This document shows, in pieces, positions 37,714 to 49,669 of a DNA stretch of 64,000 nucleotides (its first letter is position 1; the number at the start of each line of letters is the position of its first letter). This stretch comes from Lepturacanthus savala. Taxonomy: Eukaryota; Chordata; Actinopteri; Scombriformes; Trichiuridae. Location of the stretch: positions 15,873,690 to 15,937,689 of the forward strand of contig CM060463.1 in NCBI GenBank assembly GCA_030544235.1, in the 5' to 3' direction. The position numbers and the translations under genes are program-made. The notes beneath the pieces are model-generated. The model did no database searches. It was not told the origin of the DNA and saw only the letters and a list, made by a program, of their open reading frames with translations.

Positions 37714-38202
37714 TAGAGGTTCCCAAACTTTTTTAGCCGTGCATCCCCATCTATATCCCAACCTGGTTGATGCACCCCCTATTTCCCACACCTTCCAAAA
37801 ACCGCAACAAAATTTCTTAAGGCAGCATGTTTAAGCTGGACCGGACCCCGGATCAGAATATGGTCCGGTCTACTTGAAAATAGGGGGTCTCGGTTCATTT
37901 GCAGCAGAATTCTGGTCTGGTTCTATCTTGGTCTGGTTCTATCCTGGTCTAGTTCTATACAGTGTGAATGCTCACTGGACCAAACACAGGACCAAATGTA
38001 CATTTTATATTTATTTATATTTCAGAACCAGCATTTTTATGGAGGGAGAGATGCTCTGATCCGCCGGTGTTCACGTTCTCTCTGAGCGTCTGCCTCAGCT
38101 GAGAGAATACAATACTAACTGTCTGAAAATCACCAGACCGCCATCACAATTTTTAGATTGCGCACCCCCGAGTAGCCGCTCGCGCACCCTTGGGAATCCC
38201 TG
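37714..38202. mobile_element. Non-autonomous hAT-type element with 8-bp target duplication
   Basis: The 489-bp element is flanked by CCCTAAGG on both sides (37706-37713 and 38203-38210). The ends TAGAGGTTCCCAA and, in reverse complement, CAGGGATTCCCAA match at 10 of 13 positions and have the form of hAT terminal repeats. An 8-bp duplication is diagnostic of hAT transposases. No transposase ORF remains. An internal GGTCTGGTTCTAT-type repeat (about three units, 37911-37957) and ATGCACCCC/GCGCACCCC phrases near both ends are also seen. Confidence 0.8.
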
Positions 38203-38240
38203 CCCTAAGGCAACTCTAACCTCAACCCAGCCCTAACACA

Positions 38241-38298
38241 GGTGTAAGCATGTAGTGTGGGAAAGGGGTTTCCCTTTCCCACACTACATGCTTGCACC
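38241..38298. repeat. Long hairpin: 27-bp arms, one mismatch, 4-base loop
   Basis: The arms 38241-38267 and 38272-38298 are reverse complements apart from one base (A/G at the 7th position), separated by GTTT. The left arm begins GGTGTAAGCATGTAGTG and ends GAAAGGG. It lies just outside the hAT element, 31 bp right of its target duplication. Confidence 0.9.
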
Positions 38299-38299
38299 A

Positions 38300-41200
38300 A
38301 ATTTGATGAAGTGGTAGTTTTTGTATAATACTGCTTCCAATTGTGCATACAGACCAAAAAAAAATCTCATGTATGAACATTGGGCTCTGAGGACATAGGG
38401 ATGACCTCATGCTAACTTACTGTCTAAAAACTGGAATGCTACAGGTCAGTCATTTTAAACAGACAGTCTATCGTTTCAAACATATAAATGTTACACTGTA
38501 GTGTAAATAAACCACTGCCATACAGTAAGCAGATTAGCCAGGCAGAGTTCCATTTTGAAGCTTGGCTAACGTTAGCTCACAGAAGTAACATTAATTAGCT
38601 ACAGCTGGCTAAGTTTGAGGGCCACAGTTAGTGCTGGCAAATTTTGTTGGTTGCCTTGCCAATGAAAATGTTAACCACTAACAGCTTTCTAGCTGACAAC
38701 TATGTCCAGCCTTACAACGAGACCACAGAGTGCTAGCTTCTCTTCAGGCGAGACAAAAGTGTACAGGTCCAAAGTCTGGTCATATATTGACAATGGTTTT
38801 CCAGGTGCGTAATTCCATTGTTACATGATATGTAGGCCCAGACTGGTAGGAGCCACTATACCATGACAACACTGAACATCCAATTCTCCAAAAACATCCA
38901 GGGCAACTAAGGGGAAATAAGATGATGCTAAAGCAGCCAAGGAGATAGAATTTCTGTCTGTGTTGTTCAGATAAAAAATAAAATTTAGGGAATTTTAAAA
39001 ATCAATATCACCTCCTAGGTATAGTTGTTTTATATTGCCATCTTAGTAAAGGCATAAAACAGTTTTTATTGTATAGGTTTACACATATTGTGTTAATTTT
39101 CATATGTATTGTTTTAAGTGTGCTCTTCTATTTTGACTATCCACTTTGGTTTCCCCACAGTGGAACTAATAAAGGGCTATGTCACCTAATAATTCTCTGA
39201 ACTCTCTGACAAGTCTGAGGTTTATATGGAGCGGGAGTGTTAGCTCCTGCAGATGCACCACATGTAAGACATGCTGCACTCCTTTAAAGGATCAACAGCC
39301 AGAAACTGCAAGGCACTCTCTGTGTAGCTAAGCAGTGGTATTCTAGTGGGCTCACACACACACACATACCCGCATACACACACACAAAAGAAAGAAAATA
39401 CCAGGTCTGAACTGGTGCCTGCTGAAGCTAAAAATCACACACACTGTTCAATTAGGCTGTTTTGAAGCTGGGTGTTAGGGGGGCACTCTGTCTCTATTAC
39501 AACAAATCCTGCCCTCAGCTTAATGTACATCTGAGCCTGTGTGTATGGGGCTCGCCCTGTTCTTCCAATGCACTGTTTGTCACTTTAGAGACCCTCAAGG
39601 ATCAATAGCAGAAGGCATGACACATAATCTCCTCTTTAATATGCTTGTTCTGAGCCAACGTTATAATTGGAACCTTTAGTAAAAAAAAAAAACCTGCCCA
39701 GAACAAAAATCTATCAATTTGTGCTAAACAAGAGGTGACCTGGAACCTGAATGGATGAATAATTGAGGATAGGAGGGGCTGAGTGCAGCAAGCACACTAC
39801 CCATAATCCCTCTCGATCACCAAACCCTCTAAATTATCTACGAGAATACTCCGCAGCACAAGCAGCTACTTATCATGTGATGCAACTTGTCAATGTTCAG
39901 GTCCCATATGTAAGCATGTGATGTTCAACATTCACACTGATGCTTGCCTATGCTTATTACAAGCTACTGTATATGGGGTTATTCGTATCAAGAGCTTCTT
40001 AGCCGGTTATGATTCCCCTCATTATAACCTTTCACGAGTTCACACTAACATTTATACATATTCATACAATGTTTTCCCTCACAGCACACTCTTGAATAAT
40101 GCATTCCACGGCTTAAAGGCAACTTCTGTGTCATCTTTAAGACACAAACAGCCACCCTATGACACCTCTAAACAAGAAGATCCAAGAATTAATGCAGCTA
40201 ATGCAAGAGGAAGGGGATTTTATATGCTGTTTATATTTAGCTTCTACTGAAACCTTGAGTTTGCCTTCATATTAAAACATTGTATTAAAATTTCAGTCTT
40301 CTCTATTTGAGTGCATGTTCATATCTATTATCCTGTGCAATCAGTTCATGTGAACTGACAACTGAAACTAAACTGTTTAAGACACGCATACATACCAGCA
40401 GCAGAAAGAAATGTGTTTGTGCCAATGCATTTTCTTTCAGTTTGGACTTTACTCAATATGGAAGGAAGTCATAAGTCAGGCCCTTTATGTTTATGAATTA
40501 TAACTAATGGCTTAATTAATGGATATTAAATCATTGACTAGTGTTTTATGGAGTCATTAAAAAGGGTTATAAACTATCAAATCTGCTGTAATATATCTTA
40601 ATAAAGTAATTATGTTCACGATTTTCTCAATTGTTAGTAAGATCACCGAAGGTTAGGTCAACTGTAAGCAATTACAGCTCATCAAGTTGTAAATGTTATT
40701 ATAGTTAATAAATGGTTTGTCGCCCAAATGCCCTACAGCTCTGATCCCAAGGGTCAAAGGTCAAGGTTTCTAAAGGGTTCTAATGAATACAAGTGCTAAC
40801 ACTGAAGGATAATGGCTTATAAATGACATATAAAGCATCGGTATGTGATTTATTAACTATTAATGAAGCCATTATGAATTAGAAGTGGTACCAGATTTGA
40901 ATGCCTGGTGGGGGGATGACATGATGGTATATACTAGAACCAGAAAGATGGCAACAATTGGCTTACTGACTCTAATAACTGCTGCCGTGTCCTTCGGGAG
41001 AGACTTGTGGCTCGCTCAGAATCAGTCTGAGGGAGACTGTCACGCTTGAAACGTTGTGCAAAGTGAAATAAAAACTCTGAATTGGAGCTTTTTGGTGCGC
41101 AGAGAGCTGTCCAAACTGACAGCTATCCAACTGTCTATCTGTCTATCCATGTGCTACAAGTCCAATGCTTTCAGTGGACAGAATAGGAAAGAATCTAACA

Positions 41201-41510
41201 AAAGCCAACCGAGTCACACCTCTCTATCCAAGCCAGACACAAATTTCACTTCACACATTGTGGAGAAAGTAGGATTGGGCTACGGGTGTCAACAAGATTA
41301 ATTTGCAGGCAAATTGGATCAGCATAACACTCAAGAGCTGCAAAACCACTTCCCCAAGCTCTATTCTCAGAAGGCACTGTTTTTTTCTTCAGAAAACTGA
41401 TCTTAAAAACTTCAGGCTCCCTTTAAATGCGATATCTTTCCTTCTTTAATTGGTGTGAATATTTTCCTTTTTATTAATATCGCACGACACGTCTGCCAAG
41501 CGCAAAGTGC
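38300..41510. other. Noncoding stretch
   Basis: This AT-rich DNA holds a small CA array at about 39354-39385 and a poly(A) run near 39680. The ORF at 39918-40250 (plus, 110 codons) shows no family features. Confidence 0.5.
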
Positions 41511-41514
41511 TGTA

Positions 41515-41690
41515 TAATAGATTCTGGGATTGAGCTTGTGACCGGAAGGTCGTTGGTAAATCCCCAGAGCAGCAGGATAAATCTGGGTGGGAAAAGTGAA
41601 AAGAGCAGCAGTTGCCTTCCCTCTTTCTCATTAACTGAGATGCCCATAAGCAAGGCCCTTAACTCCCAACTGCTCCAGAATAGGACATGC
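41515..41690 (+). mobile_element. tRNA-derived SINE, second family
   Basis: Plus-strand TTCTGGGATTGAGCTTGTGACCGG, read in parts, continues to GGTCGTTGGTAAATCCCC (a degraded B box) and then GAGATGCCCATAAGCAAGGCCCTTAACTCCCAACTG. The last phrase is typical of fish tRNA-derived SINEs. It is distinct from the 23.1/51.7-kb family, moderately diverged and without a clear target duplication. Confidence 0.65.
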
Positions 41691-41983
41691 AGGACACAGG
41701 ATGAATAGATGAATATATGTAAACAGGATCAGAGATCAGTGGTGGCACCTGTATTCATGTCCAGTGCTCATCTCTATCAGCTGTTTAAGACAGCAGCAGT
41801 GAACCCAAGATAACTATGAGTCAGCTGGACATAGTAGAACCCGTACAACGAGAGGAGGAAGTGGCACACCAAAACAAAAACACCTTTCAATTCTCTCCGT
41901 CTTCCTTTCATTGGTTAGCTGGCAGGCTGCCGCCTCTTGAAATAAGAGAGGCTGAATGTGCTGACCCAGCAGCCAGCCTTGTC

Positions 41984-42048
41984 TGTGTGTGTGTGTGTGT
42001 GTGTGTGGAGGGGGGGGGCAGGGGCGGGGGGGGGGGGGGGGGGGGGGG
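41984..42048. repeat. (GT)n followed by a long interrupted G tract
   Basis: GT units to about 42007 are followed by about 40 bases that are almost all G. The glycine- and proline-rich open frames here are artefacts. Confidence 0.9.
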
Positions 42049-42049
42049 T

Positions 42050-43295
42050 TGTTGAGTGCTAGTGGACACTCACTCTCTCTTTCACACACACACAAACACA
42101 TTCCCCTTAGCACACAAAACAACACTCAGTACTAGGTCCTCCTGTGTTTTTTTGTTTTGTTTTGTTTTTTTCTGCAGATTATAGAGACTGGCTCAGAGAA
42201 ATAGAAAATATAATCACCTAAGTGGATATTTTTCCCCAAGACATGTTTTTGCCAGACCATTCTTCAGGCACCGTCTGCCTCTGTGATGAAAAGGGGGCCG
42301 AAAAGCAGCATGACTTCGATATAAATTAGGGTTAGACCAATACAACAGTGCATCAGCTACTAGCAGTGTGTCATGTCATCTACACCATTAAACTCCAGCA
42401 TAGTCCTTACAATGATGAACCATTAGCTCACAATTATCCCTAAATAGGTTGTTATTACAACTGCTTGTATTTCCGATGGCTGACCAGAGACATCATTAAA
42501 GTGATATGGAGGGATATTCGACCAGCTGGGAGGTTGGCATTCTGTAAGATGGGAAACCTGTCTCAATCCATTTTAAAGGACTGCCAACCCATCAAAAAAA
42601 CAATTTCAGTTTTATTTGTTTTAGTAGCCTGTAATGGTCTGAATTCAGTTTCAGAGGATTTTACACTCAGACAAGAATGGCAAATACAAAATCCTTGCGG
42701 CACAATAACCAGATTTTGAACACTTCTTTGGTCCCAAAGAGAAAAACTCAATGCAATTCTGACTTTCAAGTTGAAGCTAAGCAAGCTTATAGTACCTTTG
42801 ATTTCAAAGTCACATCTAGATGCATCAGGCTGAATATGTGCAAGCTAAAATAGATTAAGTTCTACTAGACAGGATTCAAATTATGAAAATGTGTTTAATT
42901 AAAAAAATTAAACAATTGTATAACCACTCACACTATCATTAATATGTTTAACTCATATGATTTACCCCATAAAAGAGACTGGAGGTTTGCCAAAAGTACA
43001 TCCACTGTTTCTCCCTCATTGAAATGTCTGGATTCATGAAGTCCTACCCACCTCCGCTGCATGCTTCCTGCCTTGTATGAGGCTCTGTTAGCATCTAGCC
43101 CTAATAGGCTAGGTGCTGTTAGCATCATTAGCCATACACGGTTGTCGCATTGCTTTAGTGATTGTGAAAAGGAAGCACTGCAGAGCAGATAATATCCTGC
43201 TGTTTATTGAGATAATTGCAGCAAAATGTCAGCTGAATATTAAAGCCAATGCAGTCACACGTTTACAATATAAACCATGATACAGAAGATGCTAG
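42050..43295. other. Noncoding stretch
   Basis: A TTTTG array occurs at about 42147-42168. I see no exon or mobile element. Confidence 0.4.
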
Positions 43296-43298
43296 CTA

Positions 43299-43500
43299 CT
43301 ACAGTGCATCTGGAAAGTATTCACAGCGCTTCGCTTTTTCCACATTTTGTTATGTTACAGCCTTATTCCAAAATGGATTAAATACAGAATTTTTCCTCAA
43401 AATTCTACACACAAATTCTACACACAACACCCCATAATAACAACGTGAAAAAAAGTTTTTGGGAGATTTTTGCAAAACCACATGGTCATTATGGGGTATC
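43299..43500. mobile_element. Tc1-like transposon end, internally deleted
   Basis: After a TA, CAGTGCATCTGGAAAGTATT then CACAGCGCTTCGCTTTTTCC and ACATTTTGTTATGTTACAGC reproduce a well-known Tc1-like terminal region of fish. It breaks off after GGAGATTTTTGCAAAACC and is joined to TGGTCATTATGGGGTAT, a phrase from near the opposite end of the same family. A large internal deletion therefore removed the transposase. Confidence 0.75.
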
Positions 43501-43509
43501 CGCTGAGGA

Positions 43510-46500
43510 CACCACCTCCGACTGGTTTTGTGGATGTAATTATATTATTATTTTCCTTTCTAATTTCTATATTGTTTTCTGTATTAGCTTTTGTCTTTTT
43601 TAAAAGCCTCTTGTGGACAGGTGTTGCAAATTAGCGTTTCGCTACATTAAATGCAGTCCCTCCAGTGTCCGTACGGAATTTTTACAGGAGGTTGCAGTTC
43701 TAATGCTGTTGTCAAATAAAATAAACTTAATTCTGTAGCATCGAAATCTTAAGACGCATAGAAACCCACATGTCTGTGTGGATTTCCTCTGGCTGCTCGA
43801 GTTAACTCCCACACCAAAAGTCCCGTTACAAAATAAAGACATTATATTAGATATTAGCTAAGGAAGTGAAGTTGATCCCCTGGCAAGAATCGCTGACCTC
43901 TGGCCTAAAAAGTTAGAACGGGTCAAATGCAGGAGACGGACTCACCCGCAGGGGTTAAAAAAAAGTATAACTTAACTTTTTCAAAGTCATAAATTGCAAC
44001 ATGTATCAACTCTCTGCTCTTTAATAAACAGCTCTTATACATAAAAACTGCAGCACTGACAATTTGATGAGTTTTAGAGTTTGACTAAAGGCTCACAGAC
44101 CTGTCGCTGGCAAGGGGGAATTCTAATAACCTTGAGAGGACGGTTAAATTGAGATTCTATCAAATAAGTATGAAGGATGACTCAGTGGCACCTGTGATTG
44201 ATGTGGCGTGATAAAAAAGCCTCGCTCGGAATCTGACATTGATCTTCACTCTGCCTCCTGCTCTTGACTTCTGCTGAAGTCTGTTCAGCTGGATAAACAA
44301 AAGAGATGGCTAATAACCTGTCGCCCTGTTTTAATCAATATCCCCTCCAAGTCTGGCCAAGTCTGCCCACGTCACATCAATGTGAGAATTATGGAAGGTT
44401 TGAGGGGTGACCAAAGGGCAATACTGCCCAAAGACAGCTGGAGTGGAAAGAAGTGTTTTCTAATATTGTGCAGCCTGTCTGTTTCCCTTTAAAAACAGTT
44501 ATGAGTGTTGGCATTTAGAGAAGTGATCAGGGTTGATTTAAGCAGGTCTTTTAATATTTGCTAATAATTTATTGCGGGTTGACCTGGGCACTGATGTATT
44601 TGATTACACTTTATTCTATTGTTTAGGGTTCAATTAAATGACAGATAAATGCCAAAACCACATAAAGTGCTTTGAAGGATTTAGCTTGAGAACATTTACA
44701 TGGGCAATCCTATCTGTACCATAATAAGTAACTGCAGTGTATAACATTTAGTACAAATGTCTTAAGGCACAAAGATTTATTTCTCTTTACGTTTCTTTTT
44801 TTTTTCTTTTTTTTTACCCAGCCCTCTGATTGGTAATTAAAGATGACTAAACACTTTGCTTTCCATGTCATTCTTTTAGACTTAAAGGTTTTAAAGTGCT
44901 TGTGGCAGGTTAATGTACATATTATACAGTGTGTCAAGGAAATTACTGTCAGGTTCTGTCAAAACAGAAAACGCAGGTGTTGAGCTGCAAAACACTTCCC
45001 CTATAAGACTGAGTGAAAAATATATCAAGAAACAATATTGCTTTTTTACAACAGAGATTTTCTGAGACATTAAAACATTTTTTAGAAAGTGTCCCTAGAT
45101 TGCTGTTTATTTATCCATGTGAAAGCCTTTATTATGACCCTATTTACAGAACTGAAAGTTTGTGAGGTGCATTATTTGCACCTATGTTTCAGAAGCTGAT
45201 TCGGTTTTATATACTTTAATTTGCATGGTGATCAGTCTGAAAGTGAGCTGGTTTCACTTCTCCAAAGGCCAGAAGAAAAACAATCTTGAGGAACAATATA
45301 TTTTTGACACTGCATACTTGCAGCTACACGCAGACTGCAACTTTCTGAAAGAAAAAAAAAAACTTCTAAAGCAATAAATTCACAGATATAATTATATGCA
45401 TTAGACAAAAAGCTCATCCATTAATTCTGTACTCAACACCGCTCAAAGGCAAAGAACAGAGAAAAGTTTGCACTAATAGAAGGCTGCAATCCCACTCTAT
45501 CACAAAACATATTAATGACAACAGCTAATGTGCTGCAGCCATGTACTCTCCATCTCCCCACATTAAACATTCATATAAACACAACACACCCACACTGGTC
45601 AGGACTCGGAAAATGGATAATCACACAAAATCATCAAATATGAAAAATCTGAAAGTATAATAAGTCAGTATGAATTATGAATGTGGGCATGACGAGCAAT
45701 GATGAAGGAATAAATGACGTACATGAGCTAAAGCCCCGAGGTGGACGCCCTGCTGTGCTCATTCGTCTTCCTCAATGTTCAAGCTGAAAAGGAGTCTTCC
45801 CGTGCCTCAGTGAGGCTTCATTGATCCAAATGAAAGTCACAAAGCCCGCCCAGATCAGAACAGAGTTCACAATTTATTAGACTAAATGATAGTATCTTGA
45901 CATCTCGAGTGAGGTCAGGCCTACACGGCAGATGTAATTACCAGTCAAAGGTTACAGAGGCATCAGTACAAAGCATGTTGGACAGCAATTTGTAATTCTA
46001 CTGACCACAGGCAAGCAAATAGTATTGTTACTGTGGAAACCACCACAGAGGGATATTTCATTTCTTATTCCAATGAGGCAAAGATAATTGATTTCTTGAC
46101 TGTTGTGGATTATACGCACCACACCACTGAATATAATGCTACGAGGAGCTGTTCCGAACAAAGAAAATTGTGTATTTAAATTCAGTTCATCCAATTTAAC
46201 ATTTTAGGCTAAGAGGTGGTATATTGGGTTTTTCATCAAGACAATATTACAGAGGAGAAGGCAAAGGGGAAAGATATGTCAGAGGGGAAGGATTTAGTGT
46301 TTTGCACCTCATTTCAGACGCTTCCTGTGTTCCTACATATTCAATTAACAGGCAGACCGGCCTTAAAGGTTAGATTGCATAATATTTGAGGCACAAACTG
46401 CATGTGATATAGACGATATAGAAGAATTATAGCAGTGCCGTACAAGCCCTGCTCTTTCTCCCATTCTCCTGCTTTCCGCACGCAGTGCTATCATGTGGGC

Positions 46501-47415
46501 AAGACCCATTATGTCATATGAGGCGTATTCAGTTTGCTTTGACATTCTAGCTGCGTATAAAATTGAGTCATTTCATCAGCAAACAACCTCATCATCAAGA
46601 GCCTGAAGACTGGAAAAAAAATATAAATAAGAAACTGGAGGCCAGCCATGGAGAGAAGGAGACACTGTAGAAAAGTGATGGGACTACCTGTGACATGCTA
46701 TTTCAGTTCCTCCAGTGCCATCAATAAATACTTAATCTCTGGTACCGAGTATGTCTAAATGTCAGCAGTAAGTCACACGTCTATCCCTATGGTGTTTGAA
46801 TTTGAGGGTGGTTCATGAAAAGGTCCGGATTAACCTCGGTAACTTGGTAAAGCCAGTTTAAAAAAAAAAAAAACATAATAATCTGACACAATATCTAACC
46901 AAACAAGGGAGGAGCAGGGAAAATTGTTATGTGTTTGTTAAAACCTAACTTTAATATGGCATTCAATGAACTGTGAAATCACTGTGGGCTGAAATTGCTC
47001 TGTTTTAATGGGAGTAGGTTTGCATTTGGCTGCACCTACCTTCATTCTGTAGTGAGACATCATCCATACCAGCCCATTCAGATGTTATCAGCCCATTAAA
47101 TTGCCGTTATCAGGCCCATATAATGGGTACACCCAACAAGTGAGTCTTGTTGGTCACAGTAATTCTGACCAGAATAAGTGACAGACTTCAGATGACACTT
47201 CCATAGCAGGAAGGAGGCAGGCAGTTACGTTACAGTTGCCATGTTTAATCACTTTTGAAGTGATCATTTTAACCCAAACCAAGATCTTTTCCTAACCAAG
47301 TGTTTTGTGCCAAAAACAACCAAACCTTAACTCCAGTGTTATCACATCATAACACATCATCATCATTATTTAACAAAGGCATGCAGTCTTATTCCAGTGA
47401 GGTGATATGCACCTA
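43510..47415. other. Noncoding stretch with possible conserved patches
   Basis: The segments at about 44160-44330 and 46400-46600 have balanced composition with TGACTCAG, GATTGATGTGG and GAGTCATTTCATCAGCAAAC phrases, unlike the AT-rich background. They may be regulatory. Poly-T runs lie at 44797-44815. No exon is supported. Confidence 0.35.
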
Positions 47416-47424
47416 TACTATACT

Positions 47425-47700
47425 ATTTATTAGTGCTTTTCAAAGTACTCAAAGACACTTTTACAAGAACTATACAAGAAAAAGGTTGTGGAGAGGAGTA
47501 TAATAATGCAAACAAATAAAACATTAAACATTAAAAATTGCAATTTCAAGATTAAAAGCTATTATATAAAGATGCGTTTTTGGTGAGTGATTTGAACTTG
47601 GACAGGTTGATGCAATCACGGATGTTTTTTGGGAGTGAGTTCCAGGGGGAGAGAGCAGCTATGGACAAGGTCTGTGCTCGGCCCTGACTCTTGATCTGAT
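47425..47700. mobile_element. Fish interspersed repeat (TTATTAGTGCTTTTCAAAGT type)
   Basis: AGTGCTTTTCAAAGTACTCAAAG, read in parts, is followed by ACACTTTTACAAGAAC, AAAGATGCGTTTTTGGTGAG, GACAGGTTGATGCAATCACG, GGGAGTGAGTTCCAGGGGGA and GCAGCTATGGACAAGGTCTG. This order matches an abundant, unclassified repeat of fish genomes. The copy is fairly well preserved. Confidence 0.65.
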
Positions 47701-47704
47701 TATA

Positions 47705-49620
47705 ATGATAGTCACATACTATTCAACACTATCTCCACCCTCCACCTGCTCCACTCTGCACTTCAGCTGGACGTTCAGAGCCTTGAATCACATCATTAGT
47801 ATCATTACCTTACATTATCATTTCTTTTCTGAGCTTGGTAATCTTCGACAAATCCCTGAAGCAGAGCTGCTGTTCTCTCCCACTCAAAGAGATTGGCCTT
47901 GGAGCGCTGACTACGTAATGAGATTCTGCTTTAGTAATGTAAGAGCTATAGCAAACACACACAAGGTTGGATTCGCCCAAAATGAATGCGCAAACGTGTG
48001 GGGGAAATTTTGCAAGCCCGTCATCTTACTCAGTCTGACATAAAGTGGCATCATGTGAGATTTTTTTTGTGTTTGTGTGACGATCAAGAACAATCCTACA
48101 GCGGTTAGGTTAGTGGAAGGAGGCAATTTTGACTGTAGAGGATGGTCAAAAACAAGCGGAGCTATGGCTTCCTGGAAGGAAGCGAACTTGTAGCTGATAA
48201 GACAGGATTATGAATGAGAGTTATAGGGGTGCAGCTCCATTAACCCTGTACGACATCACCAAGGCTATGAATCTACAATGAGCAGCGACAGGCACTACAG
48301 AGCCGGATATACAGGAGAAGAGTCTGCGTGAGTTGAAGACATGCATGCAATACGAGATGACTGTGGTTAGGCTAAACGCTCTGTTGGTTGTCTGCTTGCT
48401 GCTCACTACAGTCCAGTCGGATGACTGGATGTGAATATGAATTAGGGTTACATAAACACTGATTCTTGGAAAGTGGGACCTCCAAATGAAAGATGTTTTA
48501 CCGAGCATCACTAATAGTACATTTTTCACAGAGAAGGAGAATATGAATACTTCAAACTAAGATGTATTTCTTCAATAAGTGAGAAATTCTCTCCGGAACA
48601 TGAAATATTAAAAACGCAAATGTAATAAATATGAAATATGAATATGGTTTTCAAGCAGGGCGTTACGGGATTAAGTGATGACACGAAGCAATTCAAAGGA
48701 TTGAAAGCTGATGGTCCTGCTCCACGCCGCCCGTCCATGCACGTTTTTTTCATTGTGCTTGAGCCGCTGTAGCCACAGAGAGGGCGTTTTGATTGCGGAG
48801 AAATGTCAAACGTGTCATCAAGGCCATGTTTCGAGTGATCTATTTTGCTTTGTTGTTTGTCTATTTGGAAATTCTAATGGCAGAGTGTAGCCCTTCTTGG
48901 CTTCGAGACTCTGTGGAGGCGGATGAAAGCGCGTCAGCTTGCATTCGGCGGATTACTGGCTAGATCCTTATTTTTGCAAGAATTAACATCTATTTATTTG
49001 CAGCTTCATATTGTATTAGGCAAACACGTCTATCATCAAGTGTCCTAAAAACTTAAGTACAGTCCTCACTTCAATCGGAGCACAGAAGTGGCTGGCACTG
49101 ATGTACAATCTGCTAACATGTTCATGTAACATTATTATTTGCCTTCCTGGTGAGCGGATGAGCACCGCTCTCGTGTCTGTGCAGTAAATTAAAGGCTACA
49201 GCCAGCTGCTGGTTAGATTAGCTTAGTGTAGACTGGAAATACACATAAACAGCTACTTGGATCATATCCAAAAGCGTCAAAGTCCCCTGAAGCTTAATTC
49301 ACACATTATATATGTTGCTGATGTGGAAAAAAGCAGCCAAAGGATGTTTTCACACTTGGTCCCTTGTGGCCTTCGAAATGACCTCAGAGAGATGACTCAG
49401 CATTTTTGTGCATCTGTGAACACTCCAAAAGAACTCAAGAACCTGAATCTGAACCCACACCGTGCTCCATTCAACCTTGGTGTTGTCAACACAAAGTGGT
49501 CTGCCCTTTGCCATTGTGTTTTAGCCCTCCAGGCTTGCCGTAGACAGATCACCTAATATTAACCCATTTAAACCCACTGGCAACTATAGCTGCCGCTATA
49601 GTTGCTATCATTTTCTACTC
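47705..49620. other. Noncoding stretch
   Basis: Open frames up to about 112 codons occur (plus 47705-48043, minus 48221-48529, plus 49257-49556), but none shows family features or bounded splice sites. Confidence 0.5.
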
Positions 49621-49625
49621 AAAAT

Positions 49626-49628
<3 letters not shown>

Positions 49629-49660
<32 letters not shown>
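49629..49660. repeat. (AT)n microsatellite, 32 bp
   Basis: Pure AT array. Confidence 0.95.
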
Positions 49661-49662
<2 letters not shown>

Positions 49663-49669
49663 AGATGTG

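Noticed and set aside
49257..49556. 99-codon plus-strand frame at 49.3 kb
   Set aside because: No family features, and flanked by ordinary noncoding sequence without splice signals.
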